Source of the DNA: Armatimonadota bacterium
GTDB lineage: Bacteria > Armatimonadota > Fimbriimonadia > Fimbriimonadales > Fimbriimonadaceae
Direction: 5' to 3'
Assembly (NCBI GenBank): GCA_016125185.1
Contig: WGMG01000006.1
Coordinates: forward strand, 558,001-622,000
DNA length: 64,000 bases
Below the pieces are notes generated by a model, which saw only the letters and a program-made list of their open reading frames with translations, made no database searches and had not been told where the DNA came from. Made by a program: the position numbers and the translations under genes. Position 1 is the stretch's first letter. Every line of letters starts with the position of its first letter. Shown here piece after piece: positions 11,041 to 19,161 of this stretch.

Positions 11041-12564
11041 ATGCAGTCTAGCTTCAAAGATAAATTTCTTTGTTCGATCTTTGGAAGGGTTTATTTGTAC
11101 GGGGTAGCAGTGGTTGGATCGCTGTCTCTGTGTCTATACCTAAGCCTCGTTATTTCCATTGTTTTGAGTCTGATTTGGGTGTTATTCGTACCCCTGAAGC
11201 GGTGGTTGGGCAACATTCCGTGGGGTAACGGAAAGTTGGGAGACCATTCTCTCTTAATGGTTCCCCTCGACGTCGTCGGAACGATCTCGATTTGGCTGTT
11301 GGCCTTTGTCATTGTCGTTGCAGTCATCGACAAGAAGAAAGAGTCGATGGCTGAGGAGGGATTGAAAGAGCGAGCCAGAGTGAAGGCGGAAAAACAGAAT
11401 GGAGAATCCAAGGCAGCGGTGGCTTCGAAAGGCTCGACGGCTTTAGCGAGCACAGTCGAAGTTGGCGCGAAGAGGCGAATTATTCTCTGCATCGACGGGA
11501 CGAACGACTTTGCCGCGACCCTCCCAACGCACGTCTATCGATTCTATTCGAACCTGAAATCTAACGACGACCAATTGGTGTACTACGATGGCGGTGTCGG
11601 GTCGCTGAAGGATACGACGGCGCTTTCTTCTTTCGGCCAGGAATTTGGTACGGCTTGGGACTTGGCTTTTGGCACGTCTTTGCGGCGGAACGTGTTGAGC
11701 GCCTACGAGTTCTTGATGGAGAACTATCGCGGCGACGATAAGGACGAAATTTACCTATTTGGGTTTAGTCGCGGGGCGTACGCCTGTCGAGTCTTGGCGG
11801 GAATGCTCAAGGCGTTTGGCATTTTGCCCAAAGGACACGAGAACCTTGCGCCTTTCGTTTGGCAGTCTTATTGCGAGCTGTCTCAGGGTGGTGGCTACGA
11901 TGCGGTGTGGCTCATGAAGTGCAGTATGCACATCCACCAAGTGCAGATTGCCTACTTGGGCGCGTGGGATACGGTGAGCTCGGTTGGCATCATTCGACAA
12001 CGGACCTTTCGGTACACGCGATCCTTACCGAATGTGGCGGAAGGGCGGCATGCGGTTTCGATCGATGAACACCGGAATATGTTCCCTGAGAATCCGATCG
12101 ATCCGGATTCGAAAGTCCAGGAAGTGTGGTTTGCGGGCAACCACCGAGGAGTTGGGGGCGGCGATAAGGCTTCTGTCGAGCTATCTCTGATTGCCTACAA
12201 CTGGGTGACAGAAGGCGTGAAAGGGAAGCTCGAATTCTACGAGAACCATTGTAATTTTAAGCCACCGGTCCCATCGGAAGCATCGGTGAAGGAAAAGCCC
12301 ATGAACGACTATGGGGTGGTTGCCCAATACATTTTTCTGGCCGGGTTCGTTCCGCAGAGGATCTTTACCGACTTTTGCGGGTGCATGGGGAACCGGTGGC
12401 ATTGGTTTCGGCTATGGCACGTGCGGAAGCCGGAGAACGCCAATATTCACGAGTCGGTGGTCGACCGGATCAAAGTGCATAAGGGGGCGTACTTCCCGAA
12501 CGCGGTCTTTTCGGGGAATGCGAGCAATTTCCAACCGAAGAATGGCAACAAAGTTGTGCCTTAG
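11041..12564 (+). CDS. Membrane-anchored DUF2235 alpha/beta hydrolase
   Basis: 507 residues. The N-terminus has two hydrophobic stretches (VYLYGVAVVGSLSLCLYLSL and about residues 78-100), then a charged Lys/Glu-rich linker, then a DUF2235 domain from about residue 140. Motifs of this domain are visible: IILCIDGTND at its start, the nucleophile elbow FGFSRGA with Ser near residue 243, GAWDT for the acid, and WFAGNHRGVGGG for the catalytic His. The family includes phospholipase-type effectors of type VI secretion (Tle1-like), but no VgrG, Hcp or immunity gene is nearby and this copy has TM segments, so an effector role is not supported. An upstream in-frame ATG lies inside 5S rRNA; the start at 11041 fits the -10 box at 11029. 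Substrate unknown. Confidence 0.8.
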   Translation: MQSSFKDKFLCSIFGRVYLYGVAVVGSLSLCLYLSLVISIVLSLIWVLFVPLKRWLGNIPWGNGKLGDHSLLMVPLDVVGTISIWLLAFVIVVAVIDKKKESMAEEGLKERARVKAEKQNGESKAAVASKGSTALASTVEVGAKRRIILCIDGTNDFAATLPTHVYRFYSNLKSNDDQLVYYDGGVGSLKDTTALSSFGQEFGTAWDLAFGTSLRRNVLSAYEFLMENYRGDDKDEIYLFGFSRGAYACRVLAGMLKAFGILPKGHENLAPFVWQSYCELSQGGGYDAVWLMKCSMHIHQVQIAYLGAWDTVSSVGIIRQRTFRYTRSLPNVAEGRHAVSIDEHRNMFPENPIDPDSKVQEVWFAGNHRGVGGGDKASVELSLIAYNWVTEGVKGKLEFYENHCNFKPPVPSEASVKEKPMNDYGVVAQYIFLAGFVPQRIFTDFCGCMGNRWHWFRLWHVRKPENANIHESVVDRIKVHKGAYFPNAVFSGNASNFQPKNGNKVVP

Positions 12565-12593
12565 CGGGCGGACTTTTCGGTAAATTCATGGGC

Positions 12594-13241
12594 ATGGTCG
12601 CACTTGCCCTCTCGCTTTGGCTTCAACAGTCCAAGGAGCCGCCGTTCTATCAGGACATTCAGAAGTTCGTGGCGGCGGACCGAAAGAATCCTCCCGCGAA
12701 AGGGCAGATTCTGTTTGTGGGCAGTTCGTCGTTCACGAAGTGGACCGACGTGCAGACCTATTTTCCGAAGCATAAGATTCTGAATCGCGGCTTCGGAGGA
12801 TCGACTTTGCTGGACGTGATTCGGTATCAAGACCAGATCATCTATCCTTACAAGCCGAGCGAGGTCGTGATCTACTGCGGCGAAAATGACGTCGCGGCGG
12901 GCGACAAGCCGGACGCTTACGTGGTGTACGATCGGTTCAAGACCTTGTACCAGGGCATTCGAAAGCATATGCCACGCACTCCGGTGGTGTTTGTTTCGCT
13001 CAAGCCGAGCCCGAGCCGGTGGGCGCTTCGGTGGAAGATGATTTCGGTGAACGGGTGGATTCGGGAGCAGGCGATGTCCGATCCGGGCTTGACGTTCGTG
13101 GACGTGTGGGAGGCGATGCTGGATGCCGACCGTCGGCCGAAAACGGACATCTTTTTGGAAGACAACTTGCACATGAACGCCAAGGGCTACAAGATTTGGC
13201 AGAAGCTGATCGAGCCGACGCTTTTGTTGGGGAAATCTTAG
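12594..13241 (+). CDS. Secreted SGNH/GDSL hydrolase
   Basis: 215 residues from the ATG at 12594; an ATG two codons earlier (12588) is also possible. TAAATT at 12581-12586 leaves seven bases to 12594, favouring that start. The N-terminus VALALSLWLQQ is signal-peptide-like but short. All four SGNH blocks are readable: Ser in FVGSSSF, Gly in RGFGGST, Asn in YCGENDV, and Asp/His in DNLHMN near the C-terminus. Enzymes of this fold hydrolyse esters of lipids or acetylated glycans. It follows the DUF2235 hydrolase by about 30 bases but has its own promoter-like box. Substrate cannot be told. Confidence 0.85.
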   Translation: MVALALSLWLQQSKEPPFYQDIQKFVAADRKNPPAKGQILFVGSSSFTKWTDVQTYFPKHKILNRGFGGSTLLDVIRYQDQIIYPYKPSEVVIYCGENDVAAGDKPDAYVVYDRFKTLYQGIRKHMPRTPVVFVSLKPSPSRWALRWKMISVNGWIREQAMSDPGLTFVDVWEAMLDADRRPKTDIFLEDNLHMNAKGYKIWQKLIEPTLLLGKS

Positions 13242-13292
13242 GTTCATTGCAACCTAGCGCGTTTCGGGTCCGAACTACTATAATGATCGAAC

Positions 13293-13781
13293 ATGAATCC
13301 TGAGCAGCCACCGTCGTCTGGATACTCGCAGTACCCCCGCGACCCAGGAATGGGTCCGTACGCACCATTTCAAGGAGACAAGATTTACGTCTTTGCCGAT
13401 GTAGCGCTTTTTGTGCTTGGGCTCATCATGACGTTCGTCTTTATGCCCGCCTTGACGCAGGCAAGCCTGGAGAATGCGCGGGCGCAAGGCGGGCCGCAAG
13501 CCGACCCAGCGCAGATTCAGACCTTCATGATGATTGCGATGGGATGTGGCTTCGTGGTCTGCATTCCGATTACGATCCTCATTTGGGCTAACATTTGGAA
13601 AGGGAAGAAGTGGGCCTTTATTGTTGCTCTCATTCTTGCCGCGCTTGGGATCCTCGGAAATATTCGAAATATGGTGGGGCCAGCGATGATGCTTGGGTTG
13701 TTTGGCATGGCCACAAGTGTCGCAAGGTTGGTCTATTGCACGCTCCGTGCGGCGAATAAGCTTGGTCCGCCGACCACTTAG
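13293..13781 (+). CDS. Hypothetical four-TM membrane protein
   Basis: 162 residues. A Pro/Tyr/Gln-rich cytoplasmic-looking N-terminus of about 28 residues precedes four hydrophobic segments (VFADVALFVLGLIMTFVF, GCGFVVCIPITILIWANIW, AFIVALILAALGIL, AMMLGLFGMATSVARLV). Small charged loops (KGKKW) fit a DUF-type inner-membrane protein. TATAAT at 13279-13284 lies eight bases before the ATG, so the mRNA may be leaderless. No family or function recognised. Confidence 0.6.
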   Translation: MNPEQPPSSGYSQYPRDPGMGPYAPFQGDKIYVFADVALFVLGLIMTFVFMPALTQASLENARAQGGPQADPAQIQTFMMIAMGCGFVVCIPITILIWANIWKGKKWAFIVALILAALGILGNIRNMVGPAMMLGLFGMATSVARLVYCTLRAANKLGPPTT

Positions 13782-13870
13782 ACTCTCATATTTCCCGAGC
13801 CAACAATTGGCAACTACGGCGGTGGGTGAAGCTCGAACGGCTTCACCCACTTTTCGTGTAATCTCCGCCT

Positions 13871-14650
13871 ATGATCCTCAGTGTTGAGCAGATTCGTTCC
13901 TTTCATCTGAATGGCTTCCTTACCATTCCCCAGCCCCTGTCGAGCGATGAGGAGTTGGCTTGGATGCGCGATGTTTATGATCGGATGTTTCAGCAACGTG
14001 GCGGTTGGGATTCGGGTGACCAATTCGACCTTGCCGGTACCGATGAAAAGGGGAAGGCTGAGTCCTTGCCGCAGATGTTAAATCCGGCAAAATACGCCCC
14101 AGAATTGACGGAGGGAAAGTACCTGGCCGTCGTCGACGAGATTGTGAAAGAACTCTTGGGCGAGGACGCGCAAGTTGGAATTGCCCACGCGATCTTCAAG
14201 CCAAGCGGGCACGGCGCTTCGACTCCGTGGCATCAAGACGAAGCCTATTGGGATCCTGGTTTTCAGTACAAATCGATTTCGGTGTGGATGCCGCTCCAGG
14301 AAGCAACGATTGAAAATGGTTGCCTCTGGTTCGTACCTGGTAGTCACGAGTGGGAAGTCCTGCCCCATCAGAGCATCGGGGGAGATGTGCGGGTCCACGG
14401 ACTGGAGATGATGGATACATCGGTGTGCAGTGGCGCGGTTGCCTGTCCTTTGCCACCCGGGGGAGTGACGATTCATCGAAACCGTACGGCCCACTATGCG
14501 GGCCCAAATACGTCGGATATCCCGCGGCGGGCGCTGATCATGATGGGCGGATTGGAGCAAAAACCATATCCGGGTGAACGGAGCTTTCCTTGGAATGACG
14601 TCAAGCAAACGGCGCGGGCGGAAAGGGCGGCCGTTGTTACGGGACCGTAG
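13871..14650 (+). CDS. Phytanoyl-CoA dioxygenase (PhyH) family protein
   Basis: 259 residues, the usual size for bacterial PhyH proteins, which are Fe(II)/2-oxoglutarate-dependent hydroxylases. The metal triad is visible: His121 and Asp123 in WHQDEAYWD and a distal His208 in HRNRTAHYAGPN. The core VWMPLQEATIENGCLWFVPGSH is a typical PhyH stretch. Cytoplasmic, with no signal peptide. Bacterial members act on varied small molecules, so the substrate cannot be inferred. It is a single gene; the minus-strand gene that follows converges on it with about 10 bases between the stops. Confidence 0.9.
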   Translation: MILSVEQIRSFHLNGFLTIPQPLSSDEELAWMRDVYDRMFQQRGGWDSGDQFDLAGTDEKGKAESLPQMLNPAKYAPELTEGKYLAVVDEIVKELLGEDAQVGIAHAIFKPSGHGASTPWHQDEAYWDPGFQYKSISVWMPLQEATIENGCLWFVPGSHEWEVLPHQSIGGDVRVHGLEMMDTSVCSGAVACPLPPGGVTIHRNRTAHYAGPNTSDIPRRALIMMGGLEQKPYPGERSFPWNDVKQTARAERAAVVTGP

Positions 14651-14660
14651 CTGGTCGAGC

Positions 14661-15275
14661 TTAAATTCGGAACCCGCCGCCTGACCTCATTTTGTCAATT
14701 TCTTGCTGGCTGGATTTCATTGTTTCATCCCACGTCATGAACTTCTTGGACTCAGGTTCAACACTTCCGGTAATGCCCATCTTTTTGAACTTGGGAACCC
14801 AACTGAGAACAAGCTTGTGCGAGGCAATGGCTCGGTTCAGGGTGCCTTTTTCTGATCGAACCATGTTGTGTGACGCCCAAAAGGCGAGGTCTGCAAATCC
14901 GGTCGTCGCCTTATATCCCGTGCTGAACTTTGCCACTACCGGTTCAAAAATGTAGGTGCGATTATTGAGCACCTCCATATCAGCCCCACCCGTTTCTCGA
15001 AATTTATAGGTGAGCGGGCACTTGGGATCCAGAATTCCGATCTTGTTTCCTTGTTGGTCATAGACACCCAGATTGGGCAAACTAGGCTTGGTTACAAGAA
15101 GCAGGAAATCTGAACAAGCCTTTGCTGTGACTCCCCTAATCTCATTTGGAGAGAGGACGGAGTACAGTTTCGCACCGTCTGAATTTGCAATTGCCTGACT
15201 AAACGCGGCCTTTGCCTGAGCTTGAGTCAGCTGGCCTTGGGGGCTCAATGCGATTAGTGAGGCGAAGAACAGCAT
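14661..15275 (-). CDS. Hypothetical secreted protein
   Basis: 204 residues from the ATG at 15275. The frame stays open further upstream into the next gene, but that extension is low-complexity Ser/Thr/Pro-rich shadow sequence. The N-terminus LFFASLIALSPQG is a short signal-peptide-like segment, so the product is probably exported. Residues about 20-60 (QAKAAFSQAIANSDGAKLYSVL) look like a small helical, SnoaL/NTF2-like or DUF4440-type beginning, but no family can be claimed. TACACT at 15282-15287 sits six bases upstream of the ATG, supporting this start and a leaderless transcript. Confidence 0.6.
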   Translation of the reverse strand: MLFFASLIALSPQGQLTQAQAKAAFSQAIANSDGAKLYSVLSPNEIRGVTAKACSDFLLLVTKPSLPNLGVYDQQGNKIGILDPKCPLTYKFRETGGADMEVLNNRTYIFEPVVAKFSTGYKATTGFADLAFWASHNMVRSEKGTLNRAIASHKLVLSWVPKFKKMGITGSVEPESKKFMTWDETMKSSQQEIDKMRSGGGFRI

Positions 15276-15281
15276 AGGAAC

Positions 15282-15287
15282 AGTGTA
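15282..15287 (-). promoter_or_regulatory. -10 box six bases before the start at 15275
   Basis: Read on the minus strand: TACACT, then GTTCCT, then ATG. No ribosome site fits between, so the mRNA is predicted to be leaderless. Confidence 0.45.
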
Positions 15288-15297
15288 ATGTATTTTC

Positions 15298-16485
15298 CTA
15301 AGGAGTCGAACCGTCTTTTGAGACCCGCCAAATCCTCCCGCCCCAATCGTCGGCGATGAGAAGACTGCCATCGTGCAAGAATGCCATTCCTGCCGGTCGG
15401 CCGTAGATGTCCTTGTTGGAGCCATCTGGGAGCCAGCCGGTGATGAAGGGTTCCCAGCGGCCGGTCGGGTGACCTTTTTCGTCGAAGATAAGGCGGATGA
15501 CTTCGTAGCCGTTGAGGTGGCTTCGATTTTGGGTGCCGTGGAGGGTGACGAGGGCGTCGCCCTTCCACGCTGAGAACATGGGGGACTCGATGAATTGAAT
15601 GTCGATCGGGCTGACGTGAGCGGGTAGTTCAAAATCCGGGCGGCGAACCTTCATACCTTTGGGAGGGGCGGTTTTGATCCGGTGGTCGCGATGGTAGCCG
15701 AAGTAGTAGTACGGCCAGCCGTAGTCATCGCCCATCGAGATCGAGGTGGTGAAGTCGGGCGGGAGGTCGTCGCCGAGGTAATCGCGCTCGATAACGTTGG
15801 CGTAAAGCTGATGGTTCTTGGGCTCGAACGCGAGTCCGACCGGATTGCGCATTCCCCTGGCGACGAGGGTTTTGTCACCGACGACTTTGCCGGTTGAATC
15901 GAGGTTGTAGCGTTCGATGACGGCGCGGCGCTCACCTTCGACGGCGACGTTTTCCTCGCTCCCGATGGTGAGGTAGAGCTGGTTGGCGGGCTCGTCGAGG
16001 AGGATATTGCGGGTCCAATGGTTGCGATAGCCGTCCTGGGGAATGCCGTCGAGGATGGTTTCCGCGTCGGCAGTTGGTTGACGCTGACCGGATTGGTAGG
16101 GCCAGCGCACGATGGAGCCGGTGTTGGCGACGTAGAGCGAGCCATAGGCGAACTGGATTCCGAACGGCATGAAGAGCTTATCGCTCCAAAGCTGGCGACC
16201 ATCGGCTTTGCCGTCGTGATCCGAATCCCAGAGAACTTGGACTTGGTGCGGGAGGTGCGGGTCTTTGACCTCGATTCGGGTTTGGACGACGAAAACGTCG
16301 TCGTTCGGGGCGACGGCGATCTTGCGAATCGCCTTCAGGTTATCTGCGAAGAGGTTGACCTTGTAGCCTGGTGGGACCTTGAGGAATGGCTTGGAAAAGG
16401 GGACGATTTTGGGGACGAGGATGACGCTTTTGGACGGGGCCGGAAGGTCCCGGTGGTAGAGCAAGAAGAGGAGTCCTAGTATCAT
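15298..16485 (-). CDS. Secreted sorbosone/glucose dehydrogenase-like beta-propeller protein
   Basis: 395 residues. An N-terminal hydrophobic segment (ILGLLFLLYH) suggests export or membrane anchoring. The rest is the PQQ-type soluble glucose/L-sorbosone dehydrogenase beta-propeller: PPGYKVNLFADNLKAIRKIAVAPNDDVFV at the start, WTRNILLDEPANQLYLTIGS in the middle, GMRNPVGLAFEP, GDDYGWPYYYFG, and the ending DIYGRPAGMAFLHDGSLLIADDWGGRIWRV. These pieces are standard for the family. Enzymes of this type oxidise sugars in the periplasm using PQQ or act as uncharacterised sugar-binding propellers. A good GGGGGTGA ribosome site precedes the ATG. The PQQ synthesis genes are not in this window. Confidence 0.88.
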   Translation of the reverse strand: MILGLLFLLYHRDLPAPSKSVILVPKIVPFSKPFLKVPPGYKVNLFADNLKAIRKIAVAPNDDVFVVQTRIEVKDPHLPHQVQVLWDSDHDGKADGRQLWSDKLFMPFGIQFAYGSLYVANTGSIVRWPYQSGQRQPTADAETILDGIPQDGYRNHWTRNILLDEPANQLYLTIGSEENVAVEGERRAVIERYNLDSTGKVVGDKTLVARGMRNPVGLAFEPKNHQLYANVIERDYLGDDLPPDFTTSISMGDDYGWPYYYFGYHRDHRIKTAPPKGMKVRRPDFELPAHVSPIDIQFIESPMFSAWKGDALVTLHGTQNRSHLNGYEVIRLIFDEKGHPTGRWEPFITGWLPDGSNKDIYGRPAGMAFLHDGSLLIADDWGGRIWRVSKDGSTP

Positions 16486-16503
16486 TGATCACCCCCATCC
16501 CAA

Positions 16504-16543
16504 CCCTTCCCCCTTTAGCTCCTGGGAGCGAAAAGGGGAAGGG
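16504..16543. repeat. Strong intergenic hairpin
   Basis: CCCTTCCCC and GGGGAAGGG form the outer stem, GCTCC and GGAGC an inner one. It lies between two minus-strand genes and resembles REP-type intergenic palindromes; it could also end transcription of the upstream aldolase gene. Confidence 0.65.
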
Positions 16544-16554
16544 CCGGACCTGCC

Positions 16555-17211
16555 CTAGAAAATGTTGAGACCGGCTTTGTTCCAGTCGTCGAGGAAGCGG
16601 GTGAGGCCGGAGTCGGTCATCGGGTGCTTGAAGAGCATCTTCATGGTCGAGAATGGCATGGTGGAGACGTGGGCACCGGCGCGGATGGCTTCGAGGACGT
16701 GGAGCGGGTGTCGGACCGAGGCGACGAGGACTTCGGAGTCGAAGCCGTAGTTGTTGACCATGTCAACGGTGTCGCGAACGGCGTCCATTCCGTCGGCGCC
16801 GAGGTCGTCGATGCGGCCCACGAAGTTGGAAATGTAAGTTGCGCCGGCCTTGGCGGCCATGAGGGCCTGGCTGACGGAGAAGACGAGGGTGACGTTGGTG
16901 CGGATGCCTTTGTCGGCAAGGGTGGTGACCAATTTGACGCCCGGCTCGATGAGGGGAACCTTGACGACGATCTGCTCGTGCCAACTCGAAATTTCGAGGG
17001 CTTCTTTCAGCATGTCGTCGTAGTTGGTGGCGACGACCTCGGCTGAGATGGCACCGCCGGGGACGAGTTCGCAAATCTTGAGAACGGTTTCTTTGAAGCC
17101 TTTTCCGGTCTTGGCGATGAGGGTGGGGTTGGTAGTTACGCCATCGAGAATGCCCCATTCCGCGGCTTGGCGGACTTCTTCGATATCACCGGTGTCGACA
17201 AAGAGTTTCAC
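16555..17211 (-). CDS. fsa: Transaldolase / fructose-6-phosphate aldolase family protein
   Basis: 218 residues, the normal length of the short FSA/TalC-type transaldolase. It begins KLFVDTGDIEEVRQAAEWG and contains DGVTTNPTLIAK, the Schiff-base Lys in IVVKVPLI, TNVTLVFSVSQALMAAKAGA, and SNFVGRIDD, all family hallmarks. It either transfers dihydroxyacetone units in the pentose phosphate pathway or cleaves fructose 6-phosphate; the sequence alone does not settle which. The start is GTG at 17211. TACACT at 17219-17224 lies seven bases upstream, suggesting a leaderless message with a GTG start. Confidence 0.93.
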   Translation of the reverse strand: MKLFVDTGDIEEVRQAAEWGILDGVTTNPTLIAKTGKGFKETVLKICELVPGGAISAEVVATNYDDMLKEALEISSWHEQIVVKVPLIEPGVKLVTTLADKGIRTNVTLVFSVSQALMAAKAGATYISNFVGRIDDLGADGMDAVRDTVDMVNNYGFDSEVLVASVRHPLHVLEAIRAGAHVSTMPFSTMKMLFKHPMTDSGLTRFLDDWNKAGLNIF

Positions 17212-17239
17212 GCTCTCTAGTGTATCTCAGCGGTGGCCG

Positions 17240-17759
17240 AGTTAGCAGAGTTGGCAGAGTTGGCAGTTTGCAGTCGGCAGTTGGCAGAGGGAGGTTGAGG
17301 TTGCAGTTTCCAGGTTAGCTTTTGTTGTGAAGAGAAAGAGGGCTGGTACGATTGAGCGCATGGGGCAGAATAGCTTTCAGGATTTGATCGTCTGGAACAA
17401 AGCTATGGATTTGGTTCCCAGGGTCTACGATTTGGTAGACCTTCTTCCGGCCAGTGAGAAGTATGGGATTGTCTCTCAGCTTTGCCGTGCAGTCGTCTCG
17501 ATTCCCTGTAATATTGCTGAAGGACATGGCCGACGCACGAATGGCGACTTCGCACGGTTTCTTACGATTGCGCTCGGTTCTTGTCGGGAGGTGCAGACTC
17601 TCATTCTTATTTGCCAGAGGTTGAATTATGTTGGGACGGAGGATTCTGTTTTGAAGCAGTGCGAAGAGGTAGCCAAGATGCTGACGTCCTTAATGAAGAA
17701 AGTCAAGGAGTCCTAGTTTTGTTCTTCTGCCGACTGCCAACCGCCGACTGCTAACTCTG
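17240..17759 (+). mobile_element. Four-helix-bundle gene framed by imperfect inverted repeats
   Basis: Left border 17240-17290 carries repeated AGTTGGCAG/TTGGCAGAG and CAGTCGGCAG units. Right border 17726-17759 carries the reverse complement (CTGCCGACTGCCAACCG, CGACTGCTAACTCTG). Shared end blocks are AGTTAGCAG and CAGTCGGCAG. Between them is one gene of the S23/four-helix-bundle family with lower GC than its neighbours. The right border ends at the base before the mnmE start codon. This is likely an acquired unit; no transposase is seen, so the mode of movement is unknown. Confidence 0.55.
17360..17716 (+). CDS. Four-helix-bundle protein (23S rRNA intervening-sequence / Avd-like family)
   Basis: 118 residues from the ATG at 17360. 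The sequence is a standard member of the S23 family: FQDLIVWNKAMDLVPRVYDL at the start, a central SQLCRAVVSIPCNIAEGHGR, FARFLTIALGSCREVQTLI, and a helical Lys-rich end. Members were first seen inside intervening sequences of 23S rRNA; relatives such as Avd bind nucleic acid in diversity-generating retroelements, but most copies are orphans of unknown role. No reverse transcriptase or variable repeat is nearby. TACGAT at 17347-17352 lies seven bases before the ATG. Codons are less GC-rich than in mnmE next door, in line with transfer. Confidence 0.88.
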   Translation: MGQNSFQDLIVWNKAMDLVPRVYDLVDLLPASEKYGIVSQLCRAVVSIPCNIAEGHGRRTNGDFARFLTIALGSCREVQTLILICQRLNYVGTEDSVLKQCEEVAKMLTSLMKKVKES

Positions 17760-19067
17760 ATGCCCTATTTCGACACGATTGTTGCCCCGATAACGGCCCC
17801 AGGTGGGGCGGTGGGGATTGTGCGTTTGTCGGGGCCGGGGGCGTGGGGGATTGCTTCGGAGGCGTTTTCGAATTTTCCCGCCGAGCCGGAAAGTCATCGG
17901 GCGTATTACGGGACGTTTGAGAACGGAGACGACGGGTTGCTTTTGCTTTTTGCCGAGGGGAAAAGCTACACCGGCGAGGAGGCGGCCGAGTTTCAGATGC
18001 ACGGCTCCTCGGTCTCGATGACGACGCTGGTGGATGAGCTGATCGAGCTTGGGGCGCGGATGGCGCGGCCGGGCGAGTTTACCGAGCGGGCGTTCATGAA
18101 CGGACGGTTGGACCTGAGCCAGGCGGAGGCGGTGGACGACACGGTTCGGGCCTCGACGAGGAAGCAGTTGGCGAGTGCGAACGCCTCGCGGATTGGGGCG
18201 CTTCGGGAGGAAGTTTCGGCCATCGAGACGAAGATCATCTCGCAGTTGGCAGGGGTCGAGGCGAGCGTCGATTTTAGCGAAGAGATCGGGGATATCGATC
18301 CGGCGATTGCGGTTTCGGCCCTGACCGAGTGTCGCGAGAAGTTGGAGTCGCTCGTGAGTCGAGGAATCCGGGGGCGGCTGGTTCGCGAAGGGATTCGGGT
18401 TGCGATCGTGGGTCCGCCAAATGCGGGGAAGTCGTCGATGTTGAACGCGTTGCTGGGGATGCAACGGGCGATCGTGACGCCGATCGCGGGGACGACGCGG
18501 GACTACGTCGAGGAGGCGTGCGAGGTCGGAGGGATGAAGTGCGTGCTGATCGACACGGCGGGCTTGCGGGAGTCGGATGAGGTGATCGAGTCGATGGGGA
18601 TCCAGCGAAGCCGCGAGTTGGCGGCGGACGCGGACCTGGTTTGGTATGTGGTGGATACGACGGTCGGTTTGACGCCCGAGGACGAGAGCGAGATCGACGG
18701 GTTTGAGGCGCCAGTTTGGCTGATTCGAAACAAGGTTGACCTCGATAGCCAAGAATCGGAGCCGGGCGGGCAGACGTTCTATCTGTCGGCTACGGCTGGA
18801 GTGGGGCTGGACTCCTTGGCGCAGGCGGTGGGTCGTTTTGGGGTCGATGTGTCGGGTGCGATTCCGAATCGGCGTCATATGGGGCACTTGGAGAGCGCTT
18901 CGGAGTCGATTCGGTTTGCGATCGAGGGATTTCAGGCCGAGCATCCCAGCGACTTGGTGGTGACGCACCTGCGGGTGGCGTTGTTTGAACTAGGATTGGT
19001 GACGGGCTCGACGGCGTCGCAGGACTTGTTGGATCGAATCTTTAGCGAGTTCTGTATAGGGAAATAG
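17760..19067 (+). CDS. mnmE: tRNA modification GTPase MnmE
   Basis: 435 residues, near the usual length of about 450. The N-terminal folate-binding domain opens with DTIVAPITAPGGAVGIVRLSG and includes GEFTERAFMNGRLDLSQAEAV. The inserted G domain has GPPNAGKSSMLNALLG (G1), GTTRDYVEE, DTAGLRES (G3) and RNKVD (G4). The C-terminus ends in the invariant FCIGK with its catalytic-site Cys. With MnmG it installs the (carboxymethyl)aminomethyl group on U34 of certain tRNAs. The start codon directly follows the right repeat of the preceding element, and no ribosome site is visible, so the native leader seems to have been replaced. Confidence 0.98.
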   Translation: MPYFDTIVAPITAPGGAVGIVRLSGPGAWGIASEAFSNFPAEPESHRAYYGTFENGDDGLLLLFAEGKSYTGEEAAEFQMHGSSVSMTTLVDELIELGARMARPGEFTERAFMNGRLDLSQAEAVDDTVRASTRKQLASANASRIGALREEVSAIETKIISQLAGVEASVDFSEEIGDIDPAIAVSALTECREKLESLVSRGIRGRLVREGIRVAIVGPPNAGKSSMLNALLGMQRAIVTPIAGTTRDYVEEACEVGGMKCVLIDTAGLRESDEVIESMGIQRSRELAADADLVWYVVDTTVGLTPEDESEIDGFEAPVWLIRNKVDLDSQESEPGGQTFYLSATAGVGLDSLAQAVGRFGVDVSGAIPNRRHMGHLESASESIRFAIEGFQAEHPSDLVVTHLRVALFELGLVTGSTASQDLLDRIFSEFCIGK

Positions 19068-19161
19068 AGGCGTAGAATGAACCAAAATGGCCCAAAATAT
19101 TGAGCCTAGTGAAACGATTTGAGTTAATGAACGTATAATGACTTGATAGTATTAGACTCAT

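Noticed and set aside
11041-12564. Type VI secretion phospholipase effector
   Set aside because: No secretion gene, VgrG, PAAR or immunity gene is near, and the protein carries N-terminal TM segments.
17240-17759. Diversity-generating retroelement, because of the Avd-like four-helix-bundle protein
   Set aside because: No reverse transcriptase, template repeat or variable repeat gene is present.
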